Positions 37,101 through 41,430 of a stretch of DNA of 64,000 nucleotides are shown here, piece by piece. The translations under genes and the position numbers were made by a program. Origin of the DNA: Xanthostigma xanthostigma. Lineage: Eukaryota > Arthropoda > Insecta > Raphidioptera > Raphidiidae. Within the stretch, counting starts at the first letter, position 1; each line of letters starts with the position of its first letter. Location of the stretch: assembly GCA_963575645.1 (NCBI GenBank), contig OY754469.1, positions 45,838,753 through 45,902,752 on the forward strand. Reading direction: 5' to 3'. The notes under the pieces are model-generated. The model saw only the letters and a list, made by a program, of their open reading frames with translations. It was not told the origin of the DNA and did not search any database.

Positions 37101-39837
37101 AACGATTCAAGTGTTGGCGTTGTAGTGCAAGCTACCGATGTGAAGCCCCGCAATATAGCTGTTCATCCGATTAAAAGGTAAGAAATAACTGAACGTTCAA
37201 TTACAATAATATAGTAACTGGTACAGAATTTCGAAAGATAGAAGTTATTTGATTGTTTTTTTAGCTTGAATAGAAATTTTTAGCTTGAAGAGAAATAGGT
37301 TATGTTATAGTAGAGTTTAAATTCAGATATCTATTTAGTTATATTATTGACCATGAAATGAGTTCCTTGAGGATACTAACTCCCCTGAAAATTAGACAAG
37401 ATACAGAGCTGTGCCTGTGCTCATTGGATTCAGCGTGTCAAAATCTACCGGGTAACATTAATATTGACCCGTTCTGGGAGACTTCGATTTTGAAAATTTT
37501 CACGGGGGGGGAGGTTAAATTTTCATTTTAAAATAAGTGCAGTATCGACCGGAAATTTATAGAATATATGGTTGAAAATGACTTGGTCCTATGCAAAAAA
37601 ATCATGCTGAATCGAATGAGCGTATCTAGAAGTCTGTAGCTATTGTAGTTTTCAAGTTACAGTGTAAACTCTTTATAACGAAACTCAAGGGACCGAGCAT
37701 TTTTTATCGTTATAGAGAGTTACCGTTATATGGAGTGAAGAAAGAAAAACAACCAAATTAACAATAATCTTCAATGTACTGTATAATCTCTTTATAACGA
37801 ATTTTAAGGGACCGAACATTTTTTTCGTTATAAAGAATTTTCGTTATATGGAGGGAAGAAAGAAAAATAACCAATTTTTCAATGTGGTGGAATAATCTTC
37901 ATTAAATAATAGGAATTTTTCGATAAGTTTGGTGTCATCAAGTGCTTGTTGAATAGATGGTGATGGTTCAGAATGGTCCTCTTTATGTCTGTAAACATTT
38001 GCTGACGCCTAAATATGAACATATTTCTTCGTAATAGAGAATGGCTGTTGCGTATTAATGTATAGGTTTTAAGGTAAACCAACCAAATCGTAAAAATTTC
38101 GACGTTATAGGGAGTGTTTCGTTATAACGAAGGACGTTATAAAGAGTTTACACTGTATATCGTTTTTAATTTTTTTAAGCATTTCGGGGAGGTGGGGTTG
38201 ATCCCCCAAAATCCCCCGTTGCCTACGACCTTGACCCTGTATGTTAACTTTCTTATTGTATTTTTAACAGGTTACTTTTCTGGACCGACATCGGAGTATC
38301 TGGTCAAATAGTTGCAGCTCGAATGGATGGCTCCAACAGGAAACCCTTGGCCAGTGGCTTACTTAATCCGACCGCAATAACGGTCGACTTAGAAACCGAT
38401 CTTGTGTTTTGGTCACTGGAAAAAATGATCTATGTTTCTGATTTAACAGGAGAGCATATCGAACATTTATACATCTCATCAAAAGCGATACATATATCGG
38501 AAATCGCTGTACTCGGCAGATGGCTTTATTGGATTGACAGAGAAAGACAGCAGATTGAAAGAGTAGACAAGAAAACTGGACAGAAAGACAGTGATTCAAT
38601 TTTACCGCAGAAATCTCAAAATTTAATGGACATAATAGCCGTGCGTTCGTATTCAAAAGAGATATACGAAAACCACACTTGTTCATCGAAAAACAGTAAC
38701 GGAAAATGCTCACATCTTTGCGTATGGAGGCCCGACGATACGTCGGAAATTTGTGCCTGCCCGCTGCCGTTGCTGTTGCACGACAATAAACAGACGTGCT
38801 TAGCGAAACACGATTGCGGTCCGGAATATTTTACTTGCGCTTCCGTCCAGGGAAGAGACTGCTTGCCGATTTCGTGGCGTTGCGACGGACAAAAGGATTG
38901 CCCGGATGAATCGGACGAGCAAGGATGTCCGGAGTGCGGTGAAAATGAATTTAAATGTCGATCGGGACAATGTATCGATCGTGCGTGGGTTTGCGACGGA
39001 ACGACTCAATGTCCGGACGGCCACGACGAGGCCAACTGCTGCGAGAATCTTAAAGACTTTCAGTGTCCGTCGAGTGACGTTTGCATACCGGTTTATGCCC
39101 TTTGTGACAATTGGGAACATTGTGCCGACGGTGCCGATGAGGCCGACGCGTTGTGTTCTAAAGTTTCGCCTGTCGATGGCAATTCGCAGGTCGGAAATAA
39201 AAGTTCATATCTCATTGTTATAATTGTCGGTATAGGTAGTTTAATTCTAGTTGTGTTATCGATTTACTATTGCCACGCGCGACTGGCAAACAGTAATCAA
39301 TTGCCGTACGATCAAGCGACAGATCCTCTGAGTCCCCCGGGCCATTCTCTGTCGAAGCAGGAAATAATATCGGGCTCGAAGTTGAGACAGAACGGGGCGG
39401 TCCGTATGTCGATGCTGAGCGGCAGCTTGGCATCTAGCTACGATCGAAGCCATATAACGGGCGCTTCGAGCAGCACAAACGGTTCTGGCTGCTATCCGCG
39501 AGAAACGTTGAATCCTCCGCCGAGCCCGGCGACGACCGCCGCTTCCACGAGAGCCAGCAGTTCGGTGTCGAGACACAGGCCGTATAGATATTATCGTACA
39601 ATAAACCAACCCCCGCCGCCGACTCCGTGTTCTACCGATGTTTGCGACGAGAGCGATTCAAATTATCAGACGAGAGGGAGGTACAATGAACCGTTCCCGC
39701 CGCCTCCTACTCCTAGATCGCACTGCCATACCGAAAGCTGCCCGCCGTCACCTAGCTCGAGGTCGTCTACTAACTTCAGTCCCTTGCCGCCTCCCCCTTC
39801 CCCCGTTCCTTCCCCGCCGAGAGGTTACGATTCATAG
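3456..39837 (+). CDS. arr: LRP5/6 (arrow) Wnt co-receptor, whole gene model of 13 coding exons
   Basis: Type I membrane receptor of the LRP5/LRP6/arrow family. It binds Wnt and Frizzled at the cell surface and recruits Axin through phosphorylated cytoplasmic PPPSP motifs, which stabilises beta-catenin/Armadillo. The exons listed below sum to 4842 nt (1613 aa, the usual family length) with every junction in phase. Visible order: signal peptide (residues 1-36); propeller 1, EGF (about 313-351); propeller 2, EGF (about 620-657); propeller 3, EGF (about 920-957); propeller 4, EGF (about 1229-1267); three LDLR-A repeats (about 1274-1386); membrane helix (about 1404-1427); a tail of about 185 residues with five PPP(S/T)P-like motifs. 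YWTD and NGGCSHLC motifs recur throughout. Introns carry many transposons but no exon is broken. Confidence 0.95.
4834..5500 (-). repeat. Poly-T-flanked interspersed repeat, copy A
   Basis: A repeat of about 650 bp starts TTGGTTGTCTGTAAAGTCGG on the minus strand and ends ACGTGATAACGTC. Full-length copies are at 26345 and 34116, and a short deletion derivative is at 19062. Both ends carry an inward-reading ACGTGATAACGT box, giving subterminal inverted repeats. Both flanks are T runs in every copy. Near one end, 4912-4967 carries extra tandem GTAACGTTCCTAAC units compared with the other copies. The superfamily is not recognised and no protein is encoded. Confidence 0.75.
5640..5855 (+). repeat. 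Interspersed repeat fragment shared with 7685-7895
   Basis: The stretch around CATCACCAGCTGCTACTTAT, then GAAATCGATCAACACGACTT and a CCCCTCCCTC tract, recurs at 7685-7895 with some differences. It is probably the same dispersed element family. Class unknown. Confidence 0.55.
6145..6479 (+). mobile_element. Non-autonomous Helitron, family 1, copy 1
   Basis: Family 1 begins TCTATACTAATATA and ends with the hairpin CCCGG-GTGAAA-CCGGG followed by CGGGACCGCTAG, placed between host A and T. That is the Helitron pattern (5' TC, 3' hairpin then CTRR, insertion at AT). This copy has a mutated 5' end and an intact 3' end. No Rep/helicase is present. Confidence 0.75.
7140..7690 (-). repeat. Interspersed repeat, inverted relative to 28975-29520
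   Basis: About 550 bp shared in opposite orientation with 28975-29520. Shared landmarks are GGTGAGCACTAGAGGAAACT at one end, a GGCGCCA-containing core, and GCCGCTAGTGG / CAGCGGCGCTAGTAG at the other. Class not recognised. Confidence 0.65.
8386..8714 (+). mobile_element. Non-autonomous Helitron, family 1, copy 2 (degraded 3' end)
   Basis: Matches family 1 throughout (AATATATAAAGCTGAAGAG start, CACCCGGGTGAAACCGGGCG hairpin), but the terminal CTAG is changed to CAAG. It abuts another insect repeat beginning CGTCTGTTTGTCTGTCTGAA. Confidence 0.75.
9477..9920. mobile_element. hAT-like element remnant
   Basis: Starts CAGGGGCGGGCAAATCTTTT, followed by GGGCCACATT and GGGCCG-rich segments typical of hAT MITE ends (CAGNGG termini). 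The right end is near the CGGTCCGCGGGCTA sequence at 9887 and is not exactly placed. No transposase is recognised. Confidence 0.5.
10056..10190. repeat. Compound palindromic MITE (foldback)
   Basis: Outer arms GTCGCCGGGATATTGTCAAA and its complement enclose two inner palindromes built on ATTTCAC(T)TAGTGAAAT. The unit is about 135 bp and can fold into a long stem carrying two side hairpins. Flanks are ATAT-rich. The superfamily is unclear. Confidence 0.75.
10262..10412. repeat. Palindrome with Penelope-like/hammerhead-like arms
   Basis: Two nearly perfect arms of about 68 bp surround a short spacer near 10335. Each arm contains CTGAAGA, a short imperfect hairpin and CCCGAAATGTAC, which resembles the core of the type I hammerhead ribozymes reported in Penelope-like retroelements. 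Read on + at 10353-10386 and on - at 10283-10315. Confidence 0.6.
10803..11587. mobile_element. PIF/Harbinger non-autonomous element, copy 1
   Basis: Terminal inverted repeats of about 40 bp start TAGGCCCCACTCACGATCA, flanked by the direct duplication TTA (10800-10802, 11588-11590). The 3-bp TWA target is diagnostic of PIF/Harbinger. The internal sequence matches copy 2 (35453-36210), which retains a transposase fragment; here that frame is broken. Confidence 0.9.
11866..12070 (-). mobile_element. tRNA-derived SINE
   Basis: On the minus strand a tRNA-like head (12068 to 11998) has the A box TGGCGTAGCGGTGAGAGC and B box GGGTTCGAATCCC. The anticodon position reads CGC, but the acceptor arms do not pair fully. 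A body of about 130 bp follows. Degenerate, so a SINE rather than a working tRNA gene. Confidence 0.65.
12214..12712 (+). pseudogene. Transposase-fragment locus with short inverted repeats
   Basis: The inverted 13-mers AAAGAAGACCGGT (12215) and ACCGGTCTTCTTT (12699) enclose a 60-codon frame at 12480-12662. Its start, [19 protein letters not shown], resembles the N-terminal part of insect DDE-type transposases. The frame stops early, so this looks like a relic. The family assignment is from memory and is tentative. Confidence 0.35.
13036..13742 (+). mobile_element. Helitron family 1, copy 3, carrying a tRNA-Lys-like insert
   Basis: Perfect family ends: A/TCTATACTAATATA on the left, CACCCGGGTGAAACCGGGCG then CTAG/T on the right. 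The middle (about 13290-13590) is replaced by a tRNA-Lys-like sequence and an AT-rich tail. The same tail-to-Helitron join occurs in the copy near 18796-19060, so the composite has been mobile as a unit. Confidence 0.75.
13314..13386 (+). tRNA. tRNA-Lys(CTT)-like sequence, probably a pseudogene or SINE head
   Basis: Contains an A box TAGCACAGTCGGTAGAGC and anticodon loop ACTCTTAAT (anticodon CTT), but the B box is weakened (GGATTCAAGCC) and the acceptor pairing GCCCGGA/TCGGCGA is imperfect. It lies inside a Helitron. Unlikely to be a functional tRNA. Confidence 0.45.
13800..13994 (-). mobile_element. Helitron family 1, copy 4 (5' part only)
   Basis: The minus-strand 5' end TCTATACTAATATATAAAGC sits at 13994, next to host A. 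The copy is lost before reaching the 3' hairpin. It lies 58 bp from copy 3, in opposite orientation. Confidence 0.7.
14641..14709 (-). tRNA. tRNA-like sequence (degenerate)
   Basis: The minus strand has a B box GGTTCGATCCCGGC and an A-box-like TAGGCCGAGATAGATCGG, with acceptor arms CCGGCTG / CGGTTGG that do not pair. It adjoins Helitron copy 5. Regarded as a tRNA-derived repeat. Confidence 0.35.
14723..15078 (-). mobile_element. Non-autonomous Helitron, family 1, copy 5 (full length)
   Basis: The best full-length copy, 356 bp. The minus strand starts TCTATACTAATATATAAAGC and ends with the CCCGG hairpin and CTAG. Host bases are A at the 5' side and T at the 3' side, as for Helitron insertion into AT. 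Confidence 0.85.
16149..16689. mobile_element. hAT MITE with perfect 8-bp duplication
   Basis: Ends CAGCGTTGCCAG ... CTGGCAACGCTG, flanked by CGCTTTAT on both sides (16141-16148, 16690-16697). Contains GCGGGAC / GTCCCGC blocks and a long A run near 16425. No coding capacity. Confidence 0.92.
17187..17743. mobile_element. Long foldback MITE with TTAA-type ends
   Basis: Ends TTAAGGTAGTACGAGC ... GCTCGTACTACCTTAA. The centre is a near-perfect palindrome of about 180 bp per arm around 17517 (GTTGTGCCCGACT and its complement). The left arm carries about 120 bp missing from the right. TTAA targets suggest a piggyBac- or Kolobok-like mover, not proven. Confidence 0.75.
17780..18200. mobile_element. 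Two hAT remnants side by side
   Basis: 17780-17960 is an inverted partial copy of the hAT MITE at 19726-20043 (shared GGCCCGCGGGCCG and ACAAGAGACCTC blocks). At 17975 a different hAT-like end starts CAGGCCTGGGCAAATGGCGG; its other side is probably near the CTGGCCCGCGG at 18180. Confidence 0.6.
18796..19060 (-). mobile_element. Helitron family 1, copy 6 (3' half plus AT-rich tail)
   Basis: CTAG end at 18796-18799 and the CCCGG hairpin on the minus strand. After the GACAAAAGC-type core it switches to the same AT-rich tail seen at 13400-13590 in copy 3. A tRNA-like head follows at 19231-19303, interrupted by the 19062-19212 repeat. Confidence 0.7.
19062..19212 (+). repeat. Poly-T-flanked repeat, copy B (internal deletion derivative)
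   Basis: Keeps both ends of the family (GGTTGTCTGTAAAGTCGG and ACGTGATAACG...ACGTTATCACGTC) but lacks about 500 bp of interior. It is inserted between the tRNA-like head and its AT-rich tail, within an A run. Confidence 0.75.
19231..19303 (-). tRNA. tRNA-like sequence, Lys-related, probably a SINE head
   Basis: On the minus strand: A box TGGCTCAATCGGTAGAGC, B box GGGTTCAAGCC, 3' end CCCCACGTTGGGCG as in tRNA-Lys. The anticodon loop reads CTGTCGA (GTC) and its stem is mispaired. With its tail it is the same composite as at 13314. Confidence 0.45.
19726..20043. mobile_element. hAT MITE
   Basis: Ends CAGGGGTGTCA ... TGACACCGCTG, flanked by TTTTAGAC and TTTTAGAT (8 bp, one mismatch). Contains GGGCCG-rich subterminal blocks. 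No transposase. Confidence 0.88.
20399..20894 (+). mobile_element. pogo/Tigger-like element with transposase tail, copy 1
   Basis: Inverted repeats CAGTGTAACCTCTTTATAAC, flanked by TA (20397-20398, 20895-20896). Near 20574-20688 an open stretch encodes [20 protein letters not shown] and then a stop, like the C-terminus of Tigger/pogo transposases. Most of the transposase is missing, so it is non-autonomous. A second copy is at 37660-38155. Confidence 0.88.
21186..21395 (+). CDS. arr: arrow exon 2: start of propeller 1
   Basis: Acceptor TTTTCTTTTCAG (21185), donor G/GTACTT. The frame contains [15 protein letters not shown], the LRP5/6 opening blade motif (family: LLYANRRDLRL-like), then a degenerate YWTD blade reading [13 protein letters not shown]. 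Phase 1 at both ends. Confidence 0.9.
22139..22190. repeat. (AT)n microsatellite
   Basis: About 50 bp of nearly pure TA dinucleotides, with a few interruptions, inside intron 2 of arrow. Confidence 0.95.
22325..22680. repeat. Minisatellite, about 60-80 bp units
   Basis: Five units of AAAACTGTTTTAGTACCAAG ... GCGACATCTGATAGAATTCG with variable internal deletions. Units differ by few bases, so the array is young. Confidence 0.9.
22875..23073 (+). CDS. arr: arrow exon 3: propeller 1, blades with MYWTD
   Basis: Follows TTTTGTGTAG. It encodes [20 protein letters not shown] and then [15 protein letters not shown], both diagnostic LRP5/6 propeller 1 sequences. Donor GTGAGT at 23074; two bases are carried to exon 4. 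Confidence 0.93.
23543..23633 (+). tRNA. tRNA-Leu/Ser-like sequence with long variable arm, probable pseudogene
   Basis: A box GCCGTGCGGTCTAAGGCACG, a long variable region and B box GGGTTCTAATCCC resemble a class II (Leu-type) tRNA. The acceptor pairing ACTGGCA / TCCATGCCG is poor. Likely a repeat head or dead gene in intron 3 of arrow. Confidence 0.4.
23977..24043 (-). tRNA. tRNA-like sequence (Gly/Pro-related), probable SINE head
   Basis: Minus strand: TGGCGTAATGGTTATGCC A box, GGGTTCGATTCC B box. 5' CCGCCG does not pair with 3' TTACG. Followed by an AT-rich tail. A tRNA-derived repeat rather than a functional gene. Confidence 0.4.
24656..24765. repeat. Short foldback repeat
   Basis: Arms AATAAGCTTAAAAAGCGTGG and complement around a spacer of about 45 bp. 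A smaller perfect hairpin, GCACATACCGCTA...TAGCGGTATGTGC, stands at 24528-24556. Confidence 0.7.
25138..25428 (+). CDS. arr: arrow exon 4: propeller 1, [12 protein letters not shown] blade
   Basis: Starts after TTCTAG and encodes [20 protein letters not shown], then [10 protein letters not shown] and [19 protein letters not shown]. The donor GTAAGT at 25429 splits a Trp codon completed by exon 5. A TIR repeat (25458-25784) begins 30 bp after the donor. Confidence 0.95.
25458..25784. mobile_element. TIR DNA element, family with TATAATACGCGC ends, copy 1
   Basis: Inverted ends TATAATACGCGCCACGAATC and, complementarily, CTTTTAGATCTGTGGCGTG, with GGCTCGGAAGTTAG subterminal. A second, larger copy is at 55232-55902. 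Superfamily not recognised. Confidence 0.7.
25790..25875. mobile_element. hAT end fragment
   Basis: GTGTGCC ... AAAGGTTGAGAATCACTG is the complement of the common hAT start CAGTG(G)TTCTCAACC. Only this end is seen. Confidence 0.5.
25924..27158 (+). mobile_element. Tc1/mariner-type MITE, copy 2, split by another element
   Basis: TA/CAGTATGTAAACACG ... GTTTACATACTG/TA ends match copy 1. The two halves are separated at an A run by the poly-T-flanked repeat (26345-26993). Removing the insert restores about 585 bp, the normal length. Confidence 0.88.
26345..26993 (+). repeat. Poly-T-flanked repeat, copy C (nested)
   Basis: Full-length copy starting TTGGTTGTCTGTAAAGTCGG and ending ATAACGTC, inserted in the A run of the mariner MITE. 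The empty site is known from the other MITE copies, so these ends are well placed. Confidence 0.85.
27925..28463 (+). CDS. arr: arrow exon 5: end of propeller 1, EGF 1, start of propeller 2
   Basis: After TTTTTTTCAG. Contains the EGF module [15 protein letters not shown] with its CSCPTG continuation, then [20 protein letters not shown]-type [19 protein letters not shown] and [20 protein letters not shown]. Donor GTAAGA at 28464. Confidence 0.96.
28562..28933. mobile_element. MITE with 35-bp inverted repeats (intron 5)
   Basis: Ends CGTCGTTGGTTCTG, continuing to AGCTCCTATGTGCA, and their complement at 28897-28933. About 370 bp, no coding capacity. Possible ATAT flanks. Confidence 0.7.
28975..29520 (+). 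repeat. Interspersed repeat, inverted relative to 7140-7690
   Basis: Shares its length and landmarks (GGTGAGCACTAGAGGAAACT, GGCGCCA core, CAGCGGCGCTAG) with the copy in intron 1. Class unknown. Confidence 0.65.
29645..30030. repeat. Near-perfect 386-bp palindrome next to the exon 6 acceptor
   Basis: Arms of about 185 bp (GGATGGAGAAATAGCGGCTA and its complement at the ends) around a spacer of about 10-20 bp near 29842. Each arm carries CTGAAGATGG ... GCCGAAACGT, a hammerhead-like core typical of Penelope-like elements (+ 29929-29962, - 29711-29746). It ends 34 bp before the splice acceptor of arrow exon 6. Confidence 0.85.
30065..30484 (+). CDS. arr: arrow exon 6: propeller 2
   Basis: Encodes [59 protein letters not shown] and [15 protein letters not shown], all hallmark propeller 2 sequences. 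The acceptor TTGTTGTGTTTAG lies only 35 bp after a long palindrome (29645-30030). Donor GTTGGT at 30485 is weak but is the only one in phase. Confidence 0.95.
30587..31108 (+). mobile_element. Non-autonomous Helitron, family 2, copy A
   Basis: Starts A/TCATTATATATTAATACG and ends with the perfect hairpin GTGCGAATAATTCGCAC, then AGGTCACGCTAG/T. Same TC...CTAG, A-T insertion rule as family 1 but unrelated in sequence. Lies in arrow intron 6. Confidence 0.85.
31132..31162 (-). ncRNA. Hammerhead-ribozyme-like core, Penelope-like remnant
   Basis: The minus strand reads CTGAAGA, an imperfect stem II with AAATC loop (GGCCC / CGGACC), then GAAA and CGTTAA. It has the spacing of a hammerhead core (CUGANGA, stem II, GAAA). 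Activity is unproven and stem III is very short. Confidence 0.4.
31308..31614 (+). CDS. arr: arrow exon 7: EGF 2 and start of propeller 3
   Basis: Acceptor TTTATTTACAG. Encodes [20 protein letters not shown], the EGF module [19 protein letters not shown], then [19 protein letters not shown]. Donor G/GTTTGT; two bases carried over. Confidence 0.94.
31749..32243. mobile_element. hAT MITE with perfect 8-bp duplication, copy 1
   Basis: TAGTGATGTGCCGG ... CCGGCACATCACTA, flanked by GTTCTCAT on both sides (31741-31748, 32244-32251). It contains repeated CCGTATCCGCGGAT blocks and an inner palindrome (about 32020-32125). A related copy is at 53155-53674. Confidence 0.93.
32271..32558 (+). CDS. arr: arrow exon 8: propeller 3
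   Basis: Acceptor TTTATTTCAG. Encodes [39 protein letters not shown] and [19 protein letters not shown]. Donor GTAAGA at 32559. A hAT MITE ends 27 bp before the exon. Confidence 0.95.
32830..33245. repeat. Nested inverted repeats in arrow intron 8
   Basis: Outer arms AATAGTTGGGTGACTAAATT / complement near 33210; inner arms AGTTAATTGTTTGAATAGAA / complement (33068-33183). Looks like one foldback element inserted in another. A GTCGCTCACTTAGTAAT motif is repeated just downstream. Confidence 0.65.
33357..33604 (+). CDS. arr: arrow exon 9: propeller 3
   Basis: Acceptor TTTATTTTTAG. Encodes [40 protein letters not shown] and [10 protein letters not shown]. Donor GTATTC at 33605 leaves one base. 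The blades show FWSE and FWGD where vertebrate LRP6 has YWTE and YWTD. Confidence 0.92.
33630..34985. mobile_element. TTAA-type MITE interrupted by the poly-T-flanked repeat
   Basis: Ends TTAAGGAG(T)TTGA and TCAACCTCCTTAA. Split at a T run by copy D (34116-34755). An uninterrupted inverted copy lies at 45180-45885, which defines the pre-insertion sequence. No protein. Confidence 0.7.
34116..34755 (-). repeat. Poly-T-flanked repeat, copy D (nested)
   Basis: Full-length copy in the same orientation as copy A, inserted in the TTAA-type MITE. The T runs at both sides match the target preference of the other copies. Confidence 0.85.
35069..35335 (+). CDS. arr: arrow exon 10: end of propeller 3 and EGF 3
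   Basis: Acceptor TTTTTGTTTAG. Encodes [38 protein letters not shown] (a strong LRP5/6 signature) and the EGF module [18 protein letters not shown]. Donor GTAAGT at 35336. Confidence 0.95.
35453..36210. mobile_element. PIF/Harbinger element, copy 2, with transposase remnant
   Basis: TAGGCCCCACTCACGATCAA ends, flanked by TAA (35450-35452, 36211-36213). Inserted in arrow intron 10. The same family as 10803-11587. Confidence 0.92.
35585..35884 (-). pseudogene. Harbinger transposase N-terminal fragment
   Basis: A 99-codon open stretch encodes [20 protein letters not shown] and then ATLRFLASG, the conserved N-terminal part of Harbinger/HARBI1-type transposases (RLAxTLRxLATG). The DDE catalytic region is absent and the frame ends in the element, so it is a relic inside the non-autonomous copy. 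Confidence 0.75.
36340..36491 (+). CDS. arr: arrow exon 11: start of propeller 4
   Basis: Acceptor GGCTTTTACAG. Encodes [17 protein letters not shown] and [15 protein letters not shown], equivalent to the family's RAIDYDP...LYWID. Ends in phase 0 at donor GTTAGT. Confidence 0.92.
36933..37177 (+). CDS. arr: arrow exon 12: propeller 4
   Basis: Acceptor GTCTCTCTTCAG. Encodes [32 protein letters not shown] and [16 protein letters not shown], matching propeller 4 (family: IYWTCEATNVINVTRLDG). Donor GTAAGA at 37178. Confidence 0.93.
37660..38155 (-). mobile_element. pogo/Tigger-like element, copy 2
   Basis: CAGTGTAAACTCTTTATAAC ends with TA flanks (37658-37659, 38156-38157) in arrow intron 12, 115 bp before exon 13. 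On the minus strand about 37900-37985 encodes a variant of the transposase tail ([11 protein letters not shown]). An extra terminal-repeat-like block at 37780-37860 suggests an internal duplication. Confidence 0.88.
38271..39837 (+). CDS. arr: arrow exon 13: propeller 4 end, EGF 4, LDLR-A repeats, membrane helix, cytoplasmic tail
   Basis: This 1567-nt terminal exon starts after TATTTTTAACAG. In order: [20 protein letters not shown] blades; EGF 4 ([14 protein letters not shown], with one extra residue and Gly-Lys for the usual Gly-Gly); three LDLR-A repeats with acidic [17 protein letters not shown] calcium sites, the second and third diverged ([10 protein letters not shown] and [12 protein letters not shown]); helix [20 protein letters not shown]; then a basic-to-acidic tail. 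The tail keeps the [11 protein letters not shown] stretch and five proline motifs ([43 protein letters not shown]), the Axin-recruiting repeats of LRP5/6. Stop TAG at 39835. Codons are more GC-rich than the flanks. Confidence 0.97.
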
Positions 39838-40700
39838 CGAATTTATCTAACGAGCTTAGTATGTATCACTCTGTGGTCTTAAAGTGCTGTGAAATCATAT
39901 TAATAACATTTTCTATTTTAATTAAAAAGCAATATAAATTTAGAATTATTAAAATTAATTTTTTATAAAAAAAAAATACACCAATACTATGAAATATTTT
40001 AATTTGCTAGACACGAATAGTTTGCCATTAATTTTTTCGACTTGAGTATTCTTTTGTTCCTTTTCAATGTTGCCAATATTTTAGAATTTAGATATACAAA
40101 AAAAAAGCTGTTGTTTTTTTCACATCACAAAAAAAAATATGCTAGGTATTTAGTATTTGGTGACAATTTTTTTATACAGATATAAAAGTAAGTGTAAAAA
40201 AAAGTTTATTTAGTGTTACAATAATTATGAAAACAAAATATTTTTAGAGATTCACACTTATGTATGCATTTTATCTTTGTTGACTTTTTGTCGTTTATAA
40301 TTTGAATTAATATTTTCTAAACGTAAACTATTTTGTTAATATCATATTCGCATGGTTATCTTGTAGAAAATTGAATAATTAGATGAAGTTAGTAAATCAC
40401 AACTTATCACTTAGTATAAAGTGATTAAAGAAAAAGTTGCCATATTTTTTTAATCTAATGATGAATTACCATTTTGTGCCTCGATAGTTTCTAATAATTT
40501 GTTAATAGATTGTATATATTGATGTTATAATAATTGCAAAGAAACTTTCGTGCAACATGTTATGAAATACTGTACATAATTATATAATATACTTTTTTGT
40601 GAACTTATGTAAACAGTATCTACTTGTTAAAATCTGTCACACAGAACCGAATTTTAAATTTGTTGCGCAAAAGTTTCGAAAAAAATAAAAAAAATTCGCA
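39838..40700 (+). other. arrow 3' UTR (approximate)
   Basis: AT-rich sequence after the TAG stop. A candidate AATAAA occurs at 40684-40689; the true end cannot be fixed from sequence. Confidence 0.45.
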
Positions 40701-40931
40701 CTAGCTTGCAGAAATGTCGAAAGCGATAAAATAACTGCAAGTTTTGAAACTGTTACTGAAAAACAAAAGAAATAAGCGACTCTGAAATAATAGGTAAGTA
40801 ACTACCAAGGTCATTCTAAATACATAGACTACCTCGTTCATGAATGACGTCAGCTATGTCAATTGACATCCCCCTCCACTACTTCTCTAACGGTCATCTT
40901 TGTATCTAATAACCTTGAATAATTAACAAAA

Positions 40932-41430
40932 TAGGTCATATGCATAAAACTCCAAATTGGTTAAAATTTTTATTTCGAAATATATTTTAGTTCTTGATCA
41001 TAACGTAATGGTTATTTTATTAATCTAATCACTGAAAAAAATACAAATAATAAAAAAGAAATGTAGAAAATAAGCGCTATTTTCGAATTTTCAAAACGCA
41101 TCGTGACGTCAGAGTATATATCAACAACAGTTTTCATGACGACTGTGTCGTCTCACAGTAAGATTATGTCAGTATTTAGAGAAAACAACAAATAAACTTC
41201 ATTTAGAACATTGACAATTTGACATCAAGGCTGGCATGCATCGTATATCATGACGTCACATAAGCCCGCGAACATGGCAGATTGTTTAAACTGTCTATTT
41301 TTGAATGTGGAATTTAATATTTTTTTTCTTATGATAATATTACATTTTAAAATGATTATCAATTTTTTTCCGTATTATGGTTGACTAAATAATCTATTAA
41401 AAATATTAAAAAAAATCATGCATATGACCT
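40932..41430. mobile_element. MITE with ATAGGTCATATGCAT ends
   Basis: Inverted ends ATAGGTCATATGCATAA and TCATGCATATGACCTAT about 500 bp apart in the intergenic region; contains two TGACGTCA-like blocks. No coding capacity. Confidence 0.65.

Noticed and set aside
38363..39609. Several long open frames on the minus and other frames over arrow exon 13
   Set aside because: They are shadows of the GC-richer coding exon. The + frame carries all conserved domains.
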